A DNA stretch of 64,000 bases from Winogradskyella aurantiaca (GCF_003362725.1 NZ_QKTV01000001.1:124001-188000); one strand, 5' to 3'; shown: positions 36,576 to 45,995, counted from the first letter of the stretch. The notes: generated by a model from the sequence alone, not told the origin. Translations and numbers: made by a program.

Positions 36576-37751
36576 TTAAGCTGAAATAATTTGACGGTAT
36601 GCCTTACTAGTTTCGATGATCTGATGAATATCATTATCATCAATCTCTTTCTTTCTGTCTGCAAAATTGAGGAAGTTGGCATAAACTTCATCCAGTTGTA
36701 ACTTGGTTAAATCATACCCTACTTTTTTGGCTCTGTAGGCCAGGGCTGCACGACCACTTCTTGCTGTTAAAACAATTGCAGAATCTGTAACACCAACATC
36801 TTTTGGGTCAATAATCTCGTAGGTAGCTCGGTTTTTTATCACACCGTCCTGATGAATTCCCGAACTATGCGCAAAGGCGTTGGCACCAACAATTGCCTTG
36901 TTGGGCTGGGTATAAATTCCCATATTTTCACTTACCAACTGACTAATGCCATAAAGACGCTCAGTCTTAATGGAGGTATCAAGGTTTAAGTACGGATGCT
37001 GCTTTAATATCATAACCACCTCTTCAAGAGCCGTATTTCCAGCACGCTCACCAATACCATTAATGGTGCATTCAATCTGCCTAGCTCCATTAATAACCCC
37101 TTCTATAGAATTAGCGGTAGCCAAACCTAAATCGTTGTGGCAATGACAGGATAAAATGGCCTTTTCAATCCCCTTGACGTTCTCCTTGAGGTATTTCATT
37201 TTAGCACCATACTCGCTTGGCAAGCAATAACCCGTAGTATCAGGTATGTTTAAGACTGTAGCACCGGCCTTAATGGCTATCTCGCAAACACGCGCCAAAA
37301 ACTCATTGTCTGTTCTTCCGGCATCTTCCGCATAAAATTCCACGTCTTCCACAAAGGACTTTGCAAAAGTAACCGCATCATACGCCCGTTTTAAAATAGT
37401 TTCTCTATCAGAATTAAACTTGTGCTTGATGTGCGAATCTGAAGTGCCAATTCCAGTATGTATCCGTGGGTATTTGGCATCTTGGAGGGCTTCTGCTGCT
37501 ACTTTAATATCATTTTTAACGGCTCTAGTCAAGCCACAAACCGTTGCATTATTGACCAATCTTGAAATTTCAACAACAGAATTGAAATCTCCTGGGCTTG
37601 AGACTGGGAACCCAGCTTCAATTACATTTACCCCTAATTGATCCAGCTGTTCTGCGATGACTAATTTTTGCTTTGTATTGAGCTTACAACCAGGAACTTG
37701 CTCTCCATCCCTTAAGGTTGTATCGAATATTTGAACGCTTTGACTAGACAT
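36576..37751 (-). CDS. leuA: 2-Isopropylmalate synthase, short form without regulatory domain
   Basis: Condenses acetyl-CoA with 2-oxoisovalerate, the committed step to leucine. The TIM-barrel catalytic part is complete: [13 protein letters not shown] at the N-terminus, [13 protein letters not shown] (metal His pair) near 205 and [13 protein letters not shown] near 240, then the two linker subdomains including [10 protein letters not shown]. The chain ends at residue 391, where the E. coli enzyme (523) continues with the leucine-binding LeuA dimer domain. Feedback inhibition by leucine in the usual way is therefore not expected. Homocitrate and citramalate synthases are relatives, but leuC, leuD and leuB follow directly. 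It is the first gene of its operon. Confidence 0.93.
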   Translation of the reverse strand: MSSQSVQIFDTTLRDGEQVPGCKLNTKQKLVIAEQLDQLGVNVIEAGFPVSSPGDFNSVVEISRLVNNATVCGLTRAVKNDIKVAAEALQDAKYPRIHTGIGTSDSHIKHKFNSDRETILKRAYDAVTFAKSFVEDVEFYAEDAGRTDNEFLARVCEIAIKAGATVLNIPDTTGYCLPSEYGAKMKYLKENVKGIEKAILSCHCHNDLGLATANSIEGVINGARQIECTINGIGERAGNTALEEVVMILKQHPYLNLDTSIKTERLYGISQLVSENMGIYTQPNKAIVGANAFAHSSGIHQDGVIKNRATYEIIDPKDVGVTDSAIVLTARSGRAALAYRAKKVGYDLTKLQLDEVYANFLNFADRKKEIDDNDIHQIIETSKAYRQIISA

Positions 37752-37898
37752 TTGTTAAAATAATTTTTTCAGTTGTATTACGAATTTATACTTTGGTGTT
37801 TGAGTTAGGTTTTTTGTTTGAATTCAGTTTACGATGTTCAACAGAGAAAATTCCCTGTATAGGCTTGATTATCAGATTTTTAAATAATATTTTGATTG
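37752..37898. other. Divergent intergenic region leuA / hypothetical gene
   Basis: AT-rich stretch of 147 bp that must contain the promoters of the leu operon (minus) and of the helical protein gene (plus). No exact TAnnTTTG box, hairpin or leader peptide rich in leucine codons was found on either strand. Confidence 0.4.
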
Positions 37899-39461
37899 AT
37901 GACTAAGGAAGTTAAAGACCATTTATTTCTACTTATAAAATCGCTTACCAAATCGGAGAAGCGGCAATTCAAGTTATTTGTAGGTCGTCTTGACATTAAT
38001 CAGGACTCAAAATTCTTGCATCTCTTTAATTTTCTAGACAAAGCAAAAACCTATGACGAAGCTGCTATCCTCAATAATGGTATTATAAAAAAGCAGCAGT
38101 TGGCGAATGTTAAAGCGCACCTGTATAAACAAATTTTGATCAGTTTAAAACTGAACCCTTCACATCAAAATGTGAGACTTCAAATACGAGAACAGTTGGA
38201 TTTTGCCTCCATTCTATATCACAAAGGATTGTACAAACAGAGTTTAAGAATTTTAGATAAGTCCAAAGAGTTTGCTATCAAAAACGAGGAGAAGAATCTT
38301 GCTTATGAAATTGTAGAACTTGAGAAAATAATTGAATCCCAATACATCACAAGAAGTATTAGCAATCGCGCTGAAGATTTAACAAGGCAGGCTGAAGAAT
38401 TAAGCACCTTAAACATCACGGCTAGTAAACTTTCTAACCTATCACTTCAGCTTTATGGGATTATATTAAAATCTGGATATGTAAAAAATGAATCTGAACG
38501 GAATGAAATAACAACCTTTTTCGAGGACAGATTGCCCAAATATGATTTTAAATTGCTGGGGTTTCGTGAGAAACTGTGGCTTTACAATGCACACCTTTGG
38601 TTTAGTTTTTTGCTTCAGGATTTTAAAAACTGTTATCGTTTTGCTTCAAAATGGGTGAATTTATTTTATGAATATCCAAGGATGATTTCACTGAACCCAG
38701 TATTTTTTTTAAAAGGAAACAACTACTTGTTGGAATCTATTTTCTTTCTAAGAAAAAAAGAGCGATTTATTGAAGCCTATACTAATTTAAAGGGGCAACT
38801 AGAATCCTCATCGTTTCCGACTAACGAAAACATAAAAATACTGTCCTTTATTTACCTCAACACCCATAGCATAAATATGCACTTTATAGATGGGAGTTTT
38901 AATCAGGGCATCGATAAGATACCGAAAATAGAAGAGGAATTGAGACATTTAAGTTCAAAAATTGATACCCATTATAAAATGGTACTCTACTACAAATTTG
39001 CCTGCCTTCATTTTGGTGCTGGCAATAACAGGGAATGCATCCGCTATCTTCAAAAAATTATTTCAACTAAATCATTAAAAGCTCGTGAGGATCTTATGTG
39101 TTTTGCTAGGATTCTCAATTTAGTTGCACATTACGAAGCTGGATTAGATTTTCATCTTGACAGCTTACTGAAAAGCACCTACCGTTTCTTGATTAAAATG
39201 AACGATTTGCATGAGGTTCAAAAAGAAATGATCAAATTCATTAAAGGCCTTCAAGACATCTATCCAGGCCAGGTTAAAGCCGCTTTCTCCGAATTACATC
39301 AACGGCTAAAACAATACGAAGACCACCCTTTTGAACGTAGAGCATTTTTGTACCTGGATATCATTTCTTGGTTAGAGAGTAAAATTGAAAATGTTCCGGT
39401 TGGTGTCATTTTCAAAAGAAAGTTTTTAGAACAGTCTAGAGGTACATTGAAAGATCGATAG
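37899..39461 (+). CDS. Conserved all-helical protein of unknown function
   Basis: I do not recognise a characterised family. The 520-residue protein is predicted almost wholly alpha-helical, with repeated helix pairs (for example about 80-125, 175-215, 330-400) that suggest TPR-like or HEAT-like repeats. It begins MTKEVKDHLFLLIKSLTKSEKRQFKLFV, has no signal peptide or membrane segment, and is rich in Lys, Leu and Phe, so it is probably a cytosolic scaffold. Similar large proteins with this N-terminus are, from memory, frequent in Flavobacteriia. The ATG at 37899 is preferred to a TTG one codon earlier. Downstream, an ABC ATPase begins after 33 bp in the same direction. Confidence 0.75.
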   Translation: MTKEVKDHLFLLIKSLTKSEKRQFKLFVGRLDINQDSKFLHLFNFLDKAKTYDEAAILNNGIIKKQQLANVKAHLYKQILISLKLNPSHQNVRLQIREQLDFASILYHKGLYKQSLRILDKSKEFAIKNEEKNLAYEIVELEKIIESQYITRSISNRAEDLTRQAEELSTLNITASKLSNLSLQLYGIILKSGYVKNESERNEITTFFEDRLPKYDFKLLGFREKLWLYNAHLWFSFLLQDFKNCYRFASKWVNLFYEYPRMISLNPVFFLKGNNYLLESIFFLRKKERFIEAYTNLKGQLESSSFPTNENIKILSFIYLNTHSINMHFIDGSFNQGIDKIPKIEEELRHLSSKIDTHYKMVLYYKFACLHFGAGNNRECIRYLQKIISTKSLKAREDLMCFARILNLVAHYEAGLDFHLDSLLKSTYRFLIKMNDLHEVQKEMIKFIKGLQDIYPGQVKAAFSELHQRLKQYEDHPFERRAFLYLDIISWLESKIENVPVGVIFKRKFLEQSRGTLKDR

Positions 39462-39494
39462 TAACTTTGGTTTTTTAATGGTTTTCAGTAAAAC

Positions 39495-40406
39495 ATGCTA
39501 GAGGTAAAAGGAATTTCATTCACTTACGGTAGTACACCCATCCTGGAGAACATTACATTTTCCGTTGATAAAGGAGCCAATCTTGCAATTATTGGTGAAA
39601 GTGGCTCAGGGAAAAGTACCTTACTCAATCTCATCTATGGACAGTTCGACCTAAAACACGGTGAAATTTGGTGGAAAGACCAGCAAATACTTGGCCCAGC
39701 TTTCAACCTGGTCGTGGGTTATAATTTTATGAAGCAGGTCACTCAAGAATTTGACCTTATGCCTTTTACTACGGTAGCTGAAAATATTGGTGAATTCCTG
39801 TCTAATTTTTATCCTGAAGAAAAGGCCTCCCGTATTGCTGAATTGATCAAAGTGGTGGAGCTAGAGCCATTTGCTAATGTCAAAGTAAAGAATCTTAGTG
39901 GTGGACAGAAACAACGTGTTGCCCTTGCCAGAGCCTTGGCTAAAGAACCTGAAATTTTATTATTGGACGAGCCCTTCAGTCATATCGATAATTTTAAAAA
40001 GCAGTCCCTACGTCGTAATATTTTTGGTTATTTAAAAGAGTGCAGAATCACCTGCCTAGTTGCTACGCATGACAAAGATGACGTACTAAGTTTTGCCGAC
40101 GAGATATTGGTTCTTCATGAGCACGAAATTATCAGAAGAGGCGCACCTGAAATACTTTATCACAATCCAAAGCTCCCCCTAATTGCCTCCTTTTTTGGAG
40201 AATTCAATCAAATTAATGATAAGATATATTACGCGGATCAAATTCAAATCATTGAGCAATCAGATCATATAGCAACCGTGGAACAGTCTTATTTTAATGG
40301 GAATTCTTGGTTGGTAAAGGCCTTATTTGATGGGCAAACACTATTTATAAGGTCAGAAAAAGCAATTGAAAAGAACTCTTCAATTCAAATTCAATTTTCT
40401 TCTTAG
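39495..40406 (+). CDS. ABC transporter ATP-binding protein (orphan)
   Basis: ATPase of 303 residues with Walker A GESGSGKST (34-42), signature LSGGQ (134-138), Walker B LLLDEP (155-160) and the H-loop ATHDKDD. The ATPase domain ends near 225; the remaining ~75 residues are a beta-rich domain (INDKIYYADQIQII...) similar in position to the TOBE-like regulatory domain of PotA/FbpC importers. No permease or binding protein gene is adjacent, so the partner must be elsewhere. The stop overlaps that of the opposing MMPL gene. The substrate cannot be predicted. Confidence 0.9.
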   Translation: MLEVKGISFTYGSTPILENITFSVDKGANLAIIGESGSGKSTLLNLIYGQFDLKHGEIWWKDQQILGPAFNLVVGYNFMKQVTQEFDLMPFTTVAENIGEFLSNFYPEEKASRIAELIKVVELEPFANVKVKNLSGGQKQRVALARALAKEPEILLLDEPFSHIDNFKKQSLRRNIFGYLKECRITCLVATHDKDDVLSFADEILVLHEHEIIRRGAPEILYHNPKLPLIASFFGEFNQINDKIYYADQIQIIEQSDHIATVEQSYFNGNSWLVKALFDGQTLFIRSEKAIEKNSSIQIQFSS

Positions 40407-42652
40407 CGATCTAACCGCTTCAATAAGGCTGGTAAGTAAAAAATATCTGTTAATAAGGCAATTGCCACCGTCACCGCACAAAGCAACCCAAAATCCCGAA
40501 CTGAAGGTACTGCACTGGATGCGATAATTAGAAAGCCTACAACTAAGGCTATGGTTGTAGAGAATAGAGCGCTTCCCGTATATCGCATGGCATTATCCAT
40601 ACGTTCTTCTGGTGTTCCCTTAATCGTTTTACTTTTTCGGTACTTATAGACCAGATGTATGGTATCGTCCATGGCGATTCCCAACATGATGGGTGTGATC
40701 ATAGCTGTGGACACGTCCAACGGGATATCTAAAAGGCTCATGAAAATTGCTAAAATGGCCAAGGGCAAAACATTAGGAATTAACACCAGAATTGTAGTTC
40801 TAATATTTCTTATAAAAACAAAAAGACATAAGAAGCCCACAAAAAATGCTGCAAAAAAGGACTTGAATTGAGTTTCTAAAATAAAGTTGTTCAACTGAGA
40901 AAACACCACCGAAAAACCATTAATCTTTAGGTCGTAACTATCAGGATCAAACTGTTCTTTAAACCTGATTTTAATATCATCTAATAAGGTTTCTAACTCA
41001 GAGGTCCGGATCTCTTTAACACCTAAAACCAGGCCAGTGGTCTTAAAATCATCTGATACTAAAGTAAAAAACTGGTTGTCAGTCATTCCTATGCGCTGCA
41101 ATGCAAATTTGATTTTCTCTTCATTGATATTTGATTGAAACAATATCGGAGAACGAGCCTCTAAAAATTGTTTAAGATTGACTATCGAGACCGGATGTGC
41201 TGCAAAAATATTGCCTTCAAGGTTTGTTTGAAAGGACTCTAGTTTCTTAATGTTCTCCCGTTCTAACATACTCCCTTTATTGGTAGTGATATTCAATTGT
41301 AGTCTGGAACTACTATTCAACTCTTGCTCAACTATACGCAATTCATCTTTAGCCTGCCCTTCGGCCAAAAGATCAAGGGAGTTAGTATCTATGTCAACTT
41401 TAAAAACAGAGAAAATACCAAATACCAGGATAATACTAGAAACTACTATTATAGATATTTGACGCTTAGTCGTTAGTTGGTTGAGCCATTGAATAACAGC
41501 ACTTTGATTAAAAACTTTCCATTGTAAAACAGGTGTGGCCGATTTAAAATCTATGTTCATAAATGAAAAGCCAATGATTGTAACTAGATAGACTAAAATG
41601 AAACTTAGCAATAAGCCAACACAGGTAAATACACCCATTTCCTTAAATGCGGGAAGCGGCGAAAGATACAGCGCAAAATACCCTACAAAAGTGGTAAGAG
41701 TCGTATAAAAGCACGGTGTAAAACTCCGTCTTACGGTAAGCGTAAGTAAGTCGATTTTGGAACTATCTCCCATCAACAATCCTTCCTTATGATAGATATT
41801 GATAATATGTACCGCATCGCTCACACTGTAAACCATAAGAATGGTTGGTATGAGCATCGAAATCATATTTAAGGCAAAACCGAAAGACGTGATGATTCCA
41901 AAGAGGAGAGAAATGGGGACGACAACCGATAACAGCGATACTATTAAATAACGCTTACTCGGCAGCAAAAACAATAGCATAAGGCTAATAAAACCGATTG
42001 TGAGAATCCCAAAAATGAGACTTTCCTTATAAATTCCAACGCTATAGGCTTCGTTAAGAACTGGGGCTCCAGTAAGGTAATAGTCATTATAGTGCTCATC
42101 AATCACCTCACGTATATCCTTGGCAATTTGATCGCGCTGTGCTTCTATGCTCGGTGTGGGGTTTAATTGGATATAAAAAAACAGGTTCTTAAAATCTTCA
42201 GTGACCAACTGCTGTGAGATATTAGGCAATTTGGACATCAGGTTTTTCATGCCCCGTTCACTACGTCGAGGATTGTAAAGCGGTTGAAAAGAAATATCTC
42301 CCTTGGCATAAATAGGATACTCCGCTTTGGCCAAACTAAAGGAGGTTTTTACAAACCAAAGGGAGTCTATATGCTGATGAAATCTCGATAGACGCAGGAT
42401 ATTAAGGGAGTCCATGGCATTTTCTACTGGTATCATTCCAACAAAAATCTCATCGGAGCCGTACTGTTCCTGATAATCAATATAGGCTCTGTAACTAGGA
42501 TTATCTTCTAAAAACCATATTGCAAGAGAATTGTCAACACGTAACTTTTGAAACGTCTGGTATCCCGACAACCCCATTAATAGAGCTAAAAGGACCATTA
42601 TGCCAATACGGAATCGAATGATCTGGATGATTATGTGTCTCAACACTTTCAC
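40403..42652 (-). CDS. MMPL/RND-superfamily exporter, last gene of the T3PKS operon
   Basis: Inner-membrane transporter of 749 residues with the two-fold architecture of MMPL/HpnN proteins: a membrane segment at about 15-35, a large periplasmic loop, five segments at about 215-370, one near 400, a second loop and five more at about 600-745. IMLGIAMDDTIHLVYKYRKSK in the second half matches the Asp-containing TM4 motif used for proton coupling; the first half has TILMVYSVSDAVHIINIYH. MMPL proteins move lipids and polyketide-like lipids. Its start overlaps the PPTase stop by 1 bp, so it is likely the exporter for the product of this operon. Confidence 0.88.
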   Translation of the reverse strand: MKVLRHIIIQIIRFRIGIMVLLALLMGLSGYQTFQKLRVDNSLAIWFLEDNPSYRAYIDYQEQYGSDEIFVGMIPVENAMDSLNILRLSRFHQHIDSLWFVKTSFSLAKAEYPIYAKGDISFQPLYNPRRSERGMKNLMSKLPNISQQLVTEDFKNLFFYIQLNPTPSIEAQRDQIAKDIREVIDEHYNDYYLTGAPVLNEAYSVGIYKESLIFGILTIGFISLMLLFLLPSKRYLIVSLLSVVVPISLLFGIITSFGFALNMISMLIPTILMVYSVSDAVHIINIYHKEGLLMGDSSKIDLLTLTVRRSFTPCFYTTLTTFVGYFALYLSPLPAFKEMGVFTCVGLLLSFILVYLVTIIGFSFMNIDFKSATPVLQWKVFNQSAVIQWLNQLTTKRQISIIVVSSIILVFGIFSVFKVDIDTNSLDLLAEGQAKDELRIVEQELNSSSRLQLNITTNKGSMLERENIKKLESFQTNLEGNIFAAHPVSIVNLKQFLEARSPILFQSNINEEKIKFALQRIGMTDNQFFTLVSDDFKTTGLVLGVKEIRTSELETLLDDIKIRFKEQFDPDSYDLKINGFSVVFSQLNNFILETQFKSFFAAFFVGFLCLFVFIRNIRTTILVLIPNVLPLAILAIFMSLLDIPLDVSTAMITPIMLGIAMDDTIHLVYKYRKSKTIKGTPEERMDNAMRYTGSALFSTTIALVVGFLIIASSAVPSVRDFGLLCAVTVAIALLTDIFYLPALLKRLDR

Positions 42653-43215
42653 TAATAGGTAATGGAATAAGCAGCATAGCCCCCGTGATGGGTTAATGAT
42701 ATGGCCGCCTTAAGTTTGGAACCTTGATGGTAGATATGAGGAACCCCTGAACGATCTTTTCGTAAAGTCAAACACTCGTTTTCAATATTTAATTGTTCAG
42801 ACATTCTAGAAAAAAGGGTCTGTCGAATTTGTTTACTCTGAGACTCATGGTCGGGTGACACTTTTAAGATTTCTCTATGCACTGGCTTTTGAGCAATCGT
42901 TTCTGCGTAAATCATGCTGTTGTCTTTAACACATTGAACTTCTACACTAAAGTCTTGATAGCTCACCTCAGTTCTGGAAGATAAAGCAGAACAAACGAAG
43001 GCCTTGGGATTAAAAAATCGGGAAGGATATAGTTGCAAATAAGCCTTATAAGCCGCCTCTTTTATTGCCCAAAGTTGCCATATCGCAGAAAATTTGTTAG
43101 AAGATTGTCCTATTAATTCTTGTTCCTGAATGGTGAACAATTTATCTAAAAACCTTGGGTGCTGCCATTTAGAAATCCTGGCATAGCCTAGGTCAACAAT
43201 GTCATTTCCAATCAT
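42652..43215 (-). CDS. 4'-Phosphopantetheinyl transferase (AcpS-like fold)
   Basis: Protein of 187 residues that would load the phosphopantetheine arm on the ACP encoded directly upstream. The two defining motifs are present: IGNDIVDL (2-9, with metal Asp5) and WAIKEAAYK (49-57, with Glu53 and Lys57). The chain is longer than AcpS (~125) and shorter than Sfp (~225), with an additional C-terminal half ending in LTHHGGYAAYS. Start and stop overlap neighbours by 1 bp each. A PPTase dedicated to one cluster, next to a non-canonical ACP, suggests that the housekeeping AcpS does not serve this carrier well (inference). Confidence 0.85.
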   Translation of the reverse strand: MIGNDIVDLGYARISKWQHPRFLDKLFTIQEQELIGQSSNKFSAIWQLWAIKEAAYKAYLQLYPSRFFNPKAFVCSALSSRTEVSYQDFSVEVQCVKDNSMIYAETIAQKPVHREILKVSPDHESQSKQIRQTLFSRMSEQLNIENECLTLRKDRSGVPHIYHQGSKLKAAISLTHHGGYAAYSITY

Positions 43216-43466
43216 TAAGCTTCCAGCTTAGACTTGACAATACTCATGGCAGATTTTACATCCATCATCTGCTCCATATCCTCATTTTCTAATCTAATGT
43301 CGAAGGCATCTTCGATATCAAGAATAATATCTACCAAATTAGCCGAATTAATCTTGAGATCTTTTACAAAATCCGTGTCTTCTGATAGGTTTTTAAATGC
43401 CGCTTCATCTTGAATATAAGGTTCAATGATAGGTTTTAACTTGGCAATAAGCTCGTCTTTGTTCAT
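43215..43466 (-). CDS. Acyl carrier protein with non-canonical NSAN motif
   Basis: Small acidic helical protein of 83 residues. The attachment serine is Ser41 in KINSANLVDIILDIEDAF, where primary-metabolism ACPs have a D-S-L-D/E motif. The helix that follows (VDIILDIEDAFDIRLENED) is typical of ACP helix II and would dock the partner enzymes. It lies between the ketosynthase (22 bp) and the PPTase (1-bp overlap). It most likely carries the acyl chain that becomes the starter of the type III PKS. Confidence 0.88.
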   Translation of the reverse strand: MNKDELIAKLKPIIEPYIQDEAAFKNLSEDTDFVKDLKINSANLVDIILDIEDAFDIRLENEDMEQMMDVKSAMSIVKSKLEA

Positions 43467-43488
43467 AGCGTTATTTTACAAAGTAAAG

Positions 43489-44763
43489 TTACGCTTTATA
43501 ACGCTTAAATAAAACACAGGCATTGACATCTCCAAATCCAAAACTTGCTTTAGCAAGTATATTCAATGGTTTTTGAGTGTAACTTTGTGGAATGCATTTC
43601 AAAGGTACAAGCTTTGCAATTTCAGGATGGATATCTTCACAATTTAAATTAGGAGCTAAGAATTGATCTTTTAATTGCAGAATACTTGCCACAGATTCAA
43701 TAGCTCCAGCTGCGGCAAGGCAATGACCAATCATGGATTTAGTCGCATTAATATGCGGAAAGTCATCACCTGAACGGTCTAACGCTTGAACCCAGTTTTG
43801 CACCTCCACTGAATCTTTAGAAGTTGCTGTAAGGTGACCGTTGATCACATCAATTTCCGAAGCCTGCACTTCGCTGAACTCTAAGGCCTTTTTAATACAC
43901 TTTTGAACCGACTCTGAATTGGGTGCCGTTAAGGTACCTCCTTGGCGTTGACCACCAGAATTAACTGCCCCTCCTAATACTTCAGCGTAAATCGTAGCGC
44001 CACGCTCTAAGGCTGATTCGAGCGATTCCAACACTAGAGCACCTGCTCCACTACCTGGTACGAAACCTGAAGCCGAAGCACTCAAAGGTCTTGAACCTTT
44101 TTTGGGATTTGCATTATGCTTATAGGTCATAACCCGCATGGCATCAAAACCTCCCCAAACATAAGGGCCATGATCACTACAACTACCCACTAACATGCGT
44201 TTGGCTTTGCCTGAACAAATTCGGTCAAAACCCATGATTATAGCTTCAGTTCCTGTGCTACATGCTGACGAATTTGTAGTCACTTGATTGCCCAATCCCA
44301 GGATGCCACTCAAATAAGCGCTCACACCGCTCGTCATGGTTTGCAAGACAACCGTACTCCCTAAGCGTCTGACCTGGCCATCATCAAGTTTGTAAATAGC
44401 TTCTCGAAATTTCTCCACTCCAGAGGTCCCTGTCCCAAAAATGAGACCTGTTTCATCATCCAGCTTACTATCGGCATTGTTGTCAAAGCCTGCGTCCTTC
44501 CAGGCGTCAATTCCTGCGATACAACCGTAAAGAATCCCAGAACTATTAAATCCCCGCAGTTGTAAGTCTGTAAAGTAGTGTCGTTTGAACTCTTCAGAAA
44601 TACTAGGAATACCACCTATCTGGCAAGAAAATTTTAAATCCTCTAATTCAGGGAAATGTTGGATACCAGACACTCCTTCTTTCAATGATTGTAAAAAGGA
44701 CTCAAGGCCCACTCCATTTGGAGCCACCACACCCATTCCTGTAATAACAACGCGTTGGTTCAT
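43489..44763 (-). CDS. Beta-ketoacyl-ACP synthase (FabF/KAS-II-like)
   Basis: Condensing enzyme of the thiolase fold, 424 residues. The Cys-His-His triad of elongating KAS enzymes is present: Cys168 (NSSACSTG), His310 (INGHLTATSKDS) and His347 (KSMIGHCLAAAGAIE). The first His motif departs from the usual N-A-H-G-T-S-T by Gly and Leu substitutions. It overlaps the dehydratase gene by 4 bp. By its position with its own ACP, dehydratase and enoyl reductase it probably extends a dedicated acyl chain instead of serving bulk fatty-acid synthesis. A chain-length-factor role is unlikely because the Cys is intact. Confidence 0.9.
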   Translation of the reverse strand: MNQRVVITGMGVVAPNGVGLESFLQSLKEGVSGIQHFPELEDLKFSCQIGGIPSISEEFKRHYFTDLQLRGFNSSGILYGCIAGIDAWKDAGFDNNADSKLDDETGLIFGTGTSGVEKFREAIYKLDDGQVRRLGSTVVLQTMTSGVSAYLSGILGLGNQVTTNSSACSTGTEAIIMGFDRICSGKAKRMLVGSCSDHGPYVWGGFDAMRVMTYKHNANPKKGSRPLSASASGFVPGSGAGALVLESLESALERGATIYAEVLGGAVNSGGQRQGGTLTAPNSESVQKCIKKALEFSEVQASEIDVINGHLTATSKDSVEVQNWVQALDRSGDDFPHINATKSMIGHCLAAAGAIESVASILQLKDQFLAPNLNCEDIHPEIAKLVPLKCIPQSYTQKPLNILAKASFGFGDVNACVLFKRYKA

Positions 44764-45197
44764 GAGCTTAACATTCCTGAAATAATCCCTCGAGCCACTA
44801 ATTTCTCTTTGCTATTATACATATAAACTTTGCACTTCAATTTATTAAAGCGAAACACCTCTTTCTCTGAGCGTACTTTAACTGTCTCACCAGGAAATAC
44901 GGGAATATAAAAATCAACTTGATGAGAGGTTAGTGCAATTTGAGGATTTGTCAGACTATCTATGGATTGACCCATCAGATAAATGCCCAAACAAACCACT
45001 CCAATTTGAGCCATGCACTCCGTCAAAATAACCCCTGGGGTGACAGGATGGTCTTTAAAATGTCCTTGATAAAAATACGCATCATGTTTAAAGGTGTAAG
45101 CGCCTTCACAACCTTGTTCAGAAACAGATTCTAGGTGATCAACAAAAAGAAAAGGTTCCTTATAGGGCAATAATGATATGATCTGTCTACTATCCAT
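44760..45197 (-). CDS. 3-Hydroxyacyl-ACP dehydratase (FabZ-like hotdog)
   Basis: Single hotdog domain of 145 residues. LLPYKEPFLFVD (9-20) and QGHFKDHPVTPGVILTECMAQ (44-64) match the FabZ core, with catalytic His46 and Glu60. The family dehydrates 3-hydroxyacyl-ACP to trans-2-enoyl-ACP. It starts directly behind the reductase gene (no gap) and overlaps the ketosynthase by 4 bp. The second hotdog of FabA-type dimers is provided by homodimerisation. Confidence 0.88.
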   Translation of the reverse strand: MDSRQIISLLPYKEPFLFVDHLESVSEQGCEGAYTFKHDAYFYQGHFKDHPVTPGVILTECMAQIGVVCLGIYLMGQSIDSLTNPQIALTSHQVDFYIPVFPGETVKVRSEKEVFRFNKLKCKVYMYNSKEKLVARGIISGMLSS

Positions 45198-45995
45198 TTA
45201 TCTTAAGTGTTCTCCCCCATCTACGGGTATCACAGTTCCTGTAATCCAGGATGCCTCATCTTTACACAATAGATATACTGCATTAGCCACGTCCTCTGGT
45301 GTGGTAAGGCGCTTATTAGGATTACGTTTTAGGCTATGAGCCACAATCTTATCGCTTCCGGGAATCATGCGTAAGGAAGAAGTATCGGTCACCCCTGCTT
45401 GAATGCAGTTAGCTTTAATACCAAAAGGCGCCAACTCCAATGCAATATTTCTGGTAATGGCTTCAAGTGTCACCTTAGCGGCAGATACAGCCGCATAATT
45501 TTCCCAGGCTTTGGAATTTCCTTCACTCGTAAAACTGATGATACGTGCGTCTGAATCAAACAACTCTTCATCTAAAATAGCTTTGGTCCAATTGTATAAA
45601 CTAATACCCATCGCTTTAATAGTGAGCTCAAAATCATCAGACCTTAAGACCTGATTGTCCTTTGAGGTCATTGGTTTTAAATTACCCTTTGCTACGCTAT
45701 GAATCAGGGTTTTTATAGTCCCAGAATTACCTAATGTATCTTTGATATCCTGAATTATAACCTCCCGCTTTTCTGGCTTAAACGCATCCTGATTAAAACA
45801 CAACAACTCCACTCCCAGATCCTTGATCTCTTGAAAGGATTTCTCAATAGCCTCCATTTGACTTCTGGCATTTCTATGCACGATAATAATGCTCATGCCA
45901 TGATTTGCTAATTTTTTAGCTGTGGCTAGTCCCAATCCAGAACTTCCACCTAGTATTAGGGCCCATTGGTTCTTATTTTTGAATTCTTTTACCAT
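45198..45995 (-). CDS. SDR enzyme, FabL-like enoyl-ACP reductase candidate
   Basis: Short-chain dehydrogenase of 265 residues with cofactor motif ILGGSSGLGLA (14-24). The active site reads ENYAAVSAAKVTLEA: Tyr and Lys are separated by six residues (Y-x6-K), the spacing of enoyl-ACP reductases, whereas ketoreductases and most SDRs have Y-x3-K. The whole region resembles Bacillus FabL. The C-terminus DGGEHLR is as in FabI/FabL. It overlaps the type III PKS gene by 7 bp. It would saturate the chain made by the ketosynthase and dehydratase; no FabG-type ketoreductase gene is present in the operon, so that step must borrow a housekeeping enzyme. Confidence 0.8.
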   Translation of the reverse strand: MVKEFKNKNQWALILGGSSGLGLATAKKLANHGMSIIIVHRNARSQMEAIEKSFQEIKDLGVELLCFNQDAFKPEKREVIIQDIKDTLGNSGTIKTLIHSVAKGNLKPMTSKDNQVLRSDDFELTIKAMGISLYNWTKAILDEELFDSDARIISFTSEGNSKAWENYAAVSAAKVTLEAITRNIALELAPFGIKANCIQAGVTDTSSLRMIPGSDKIVAHSLKRNPNKRLTTPEDVANAVYLLCKDEASWITGTVIPVDGGEHLR

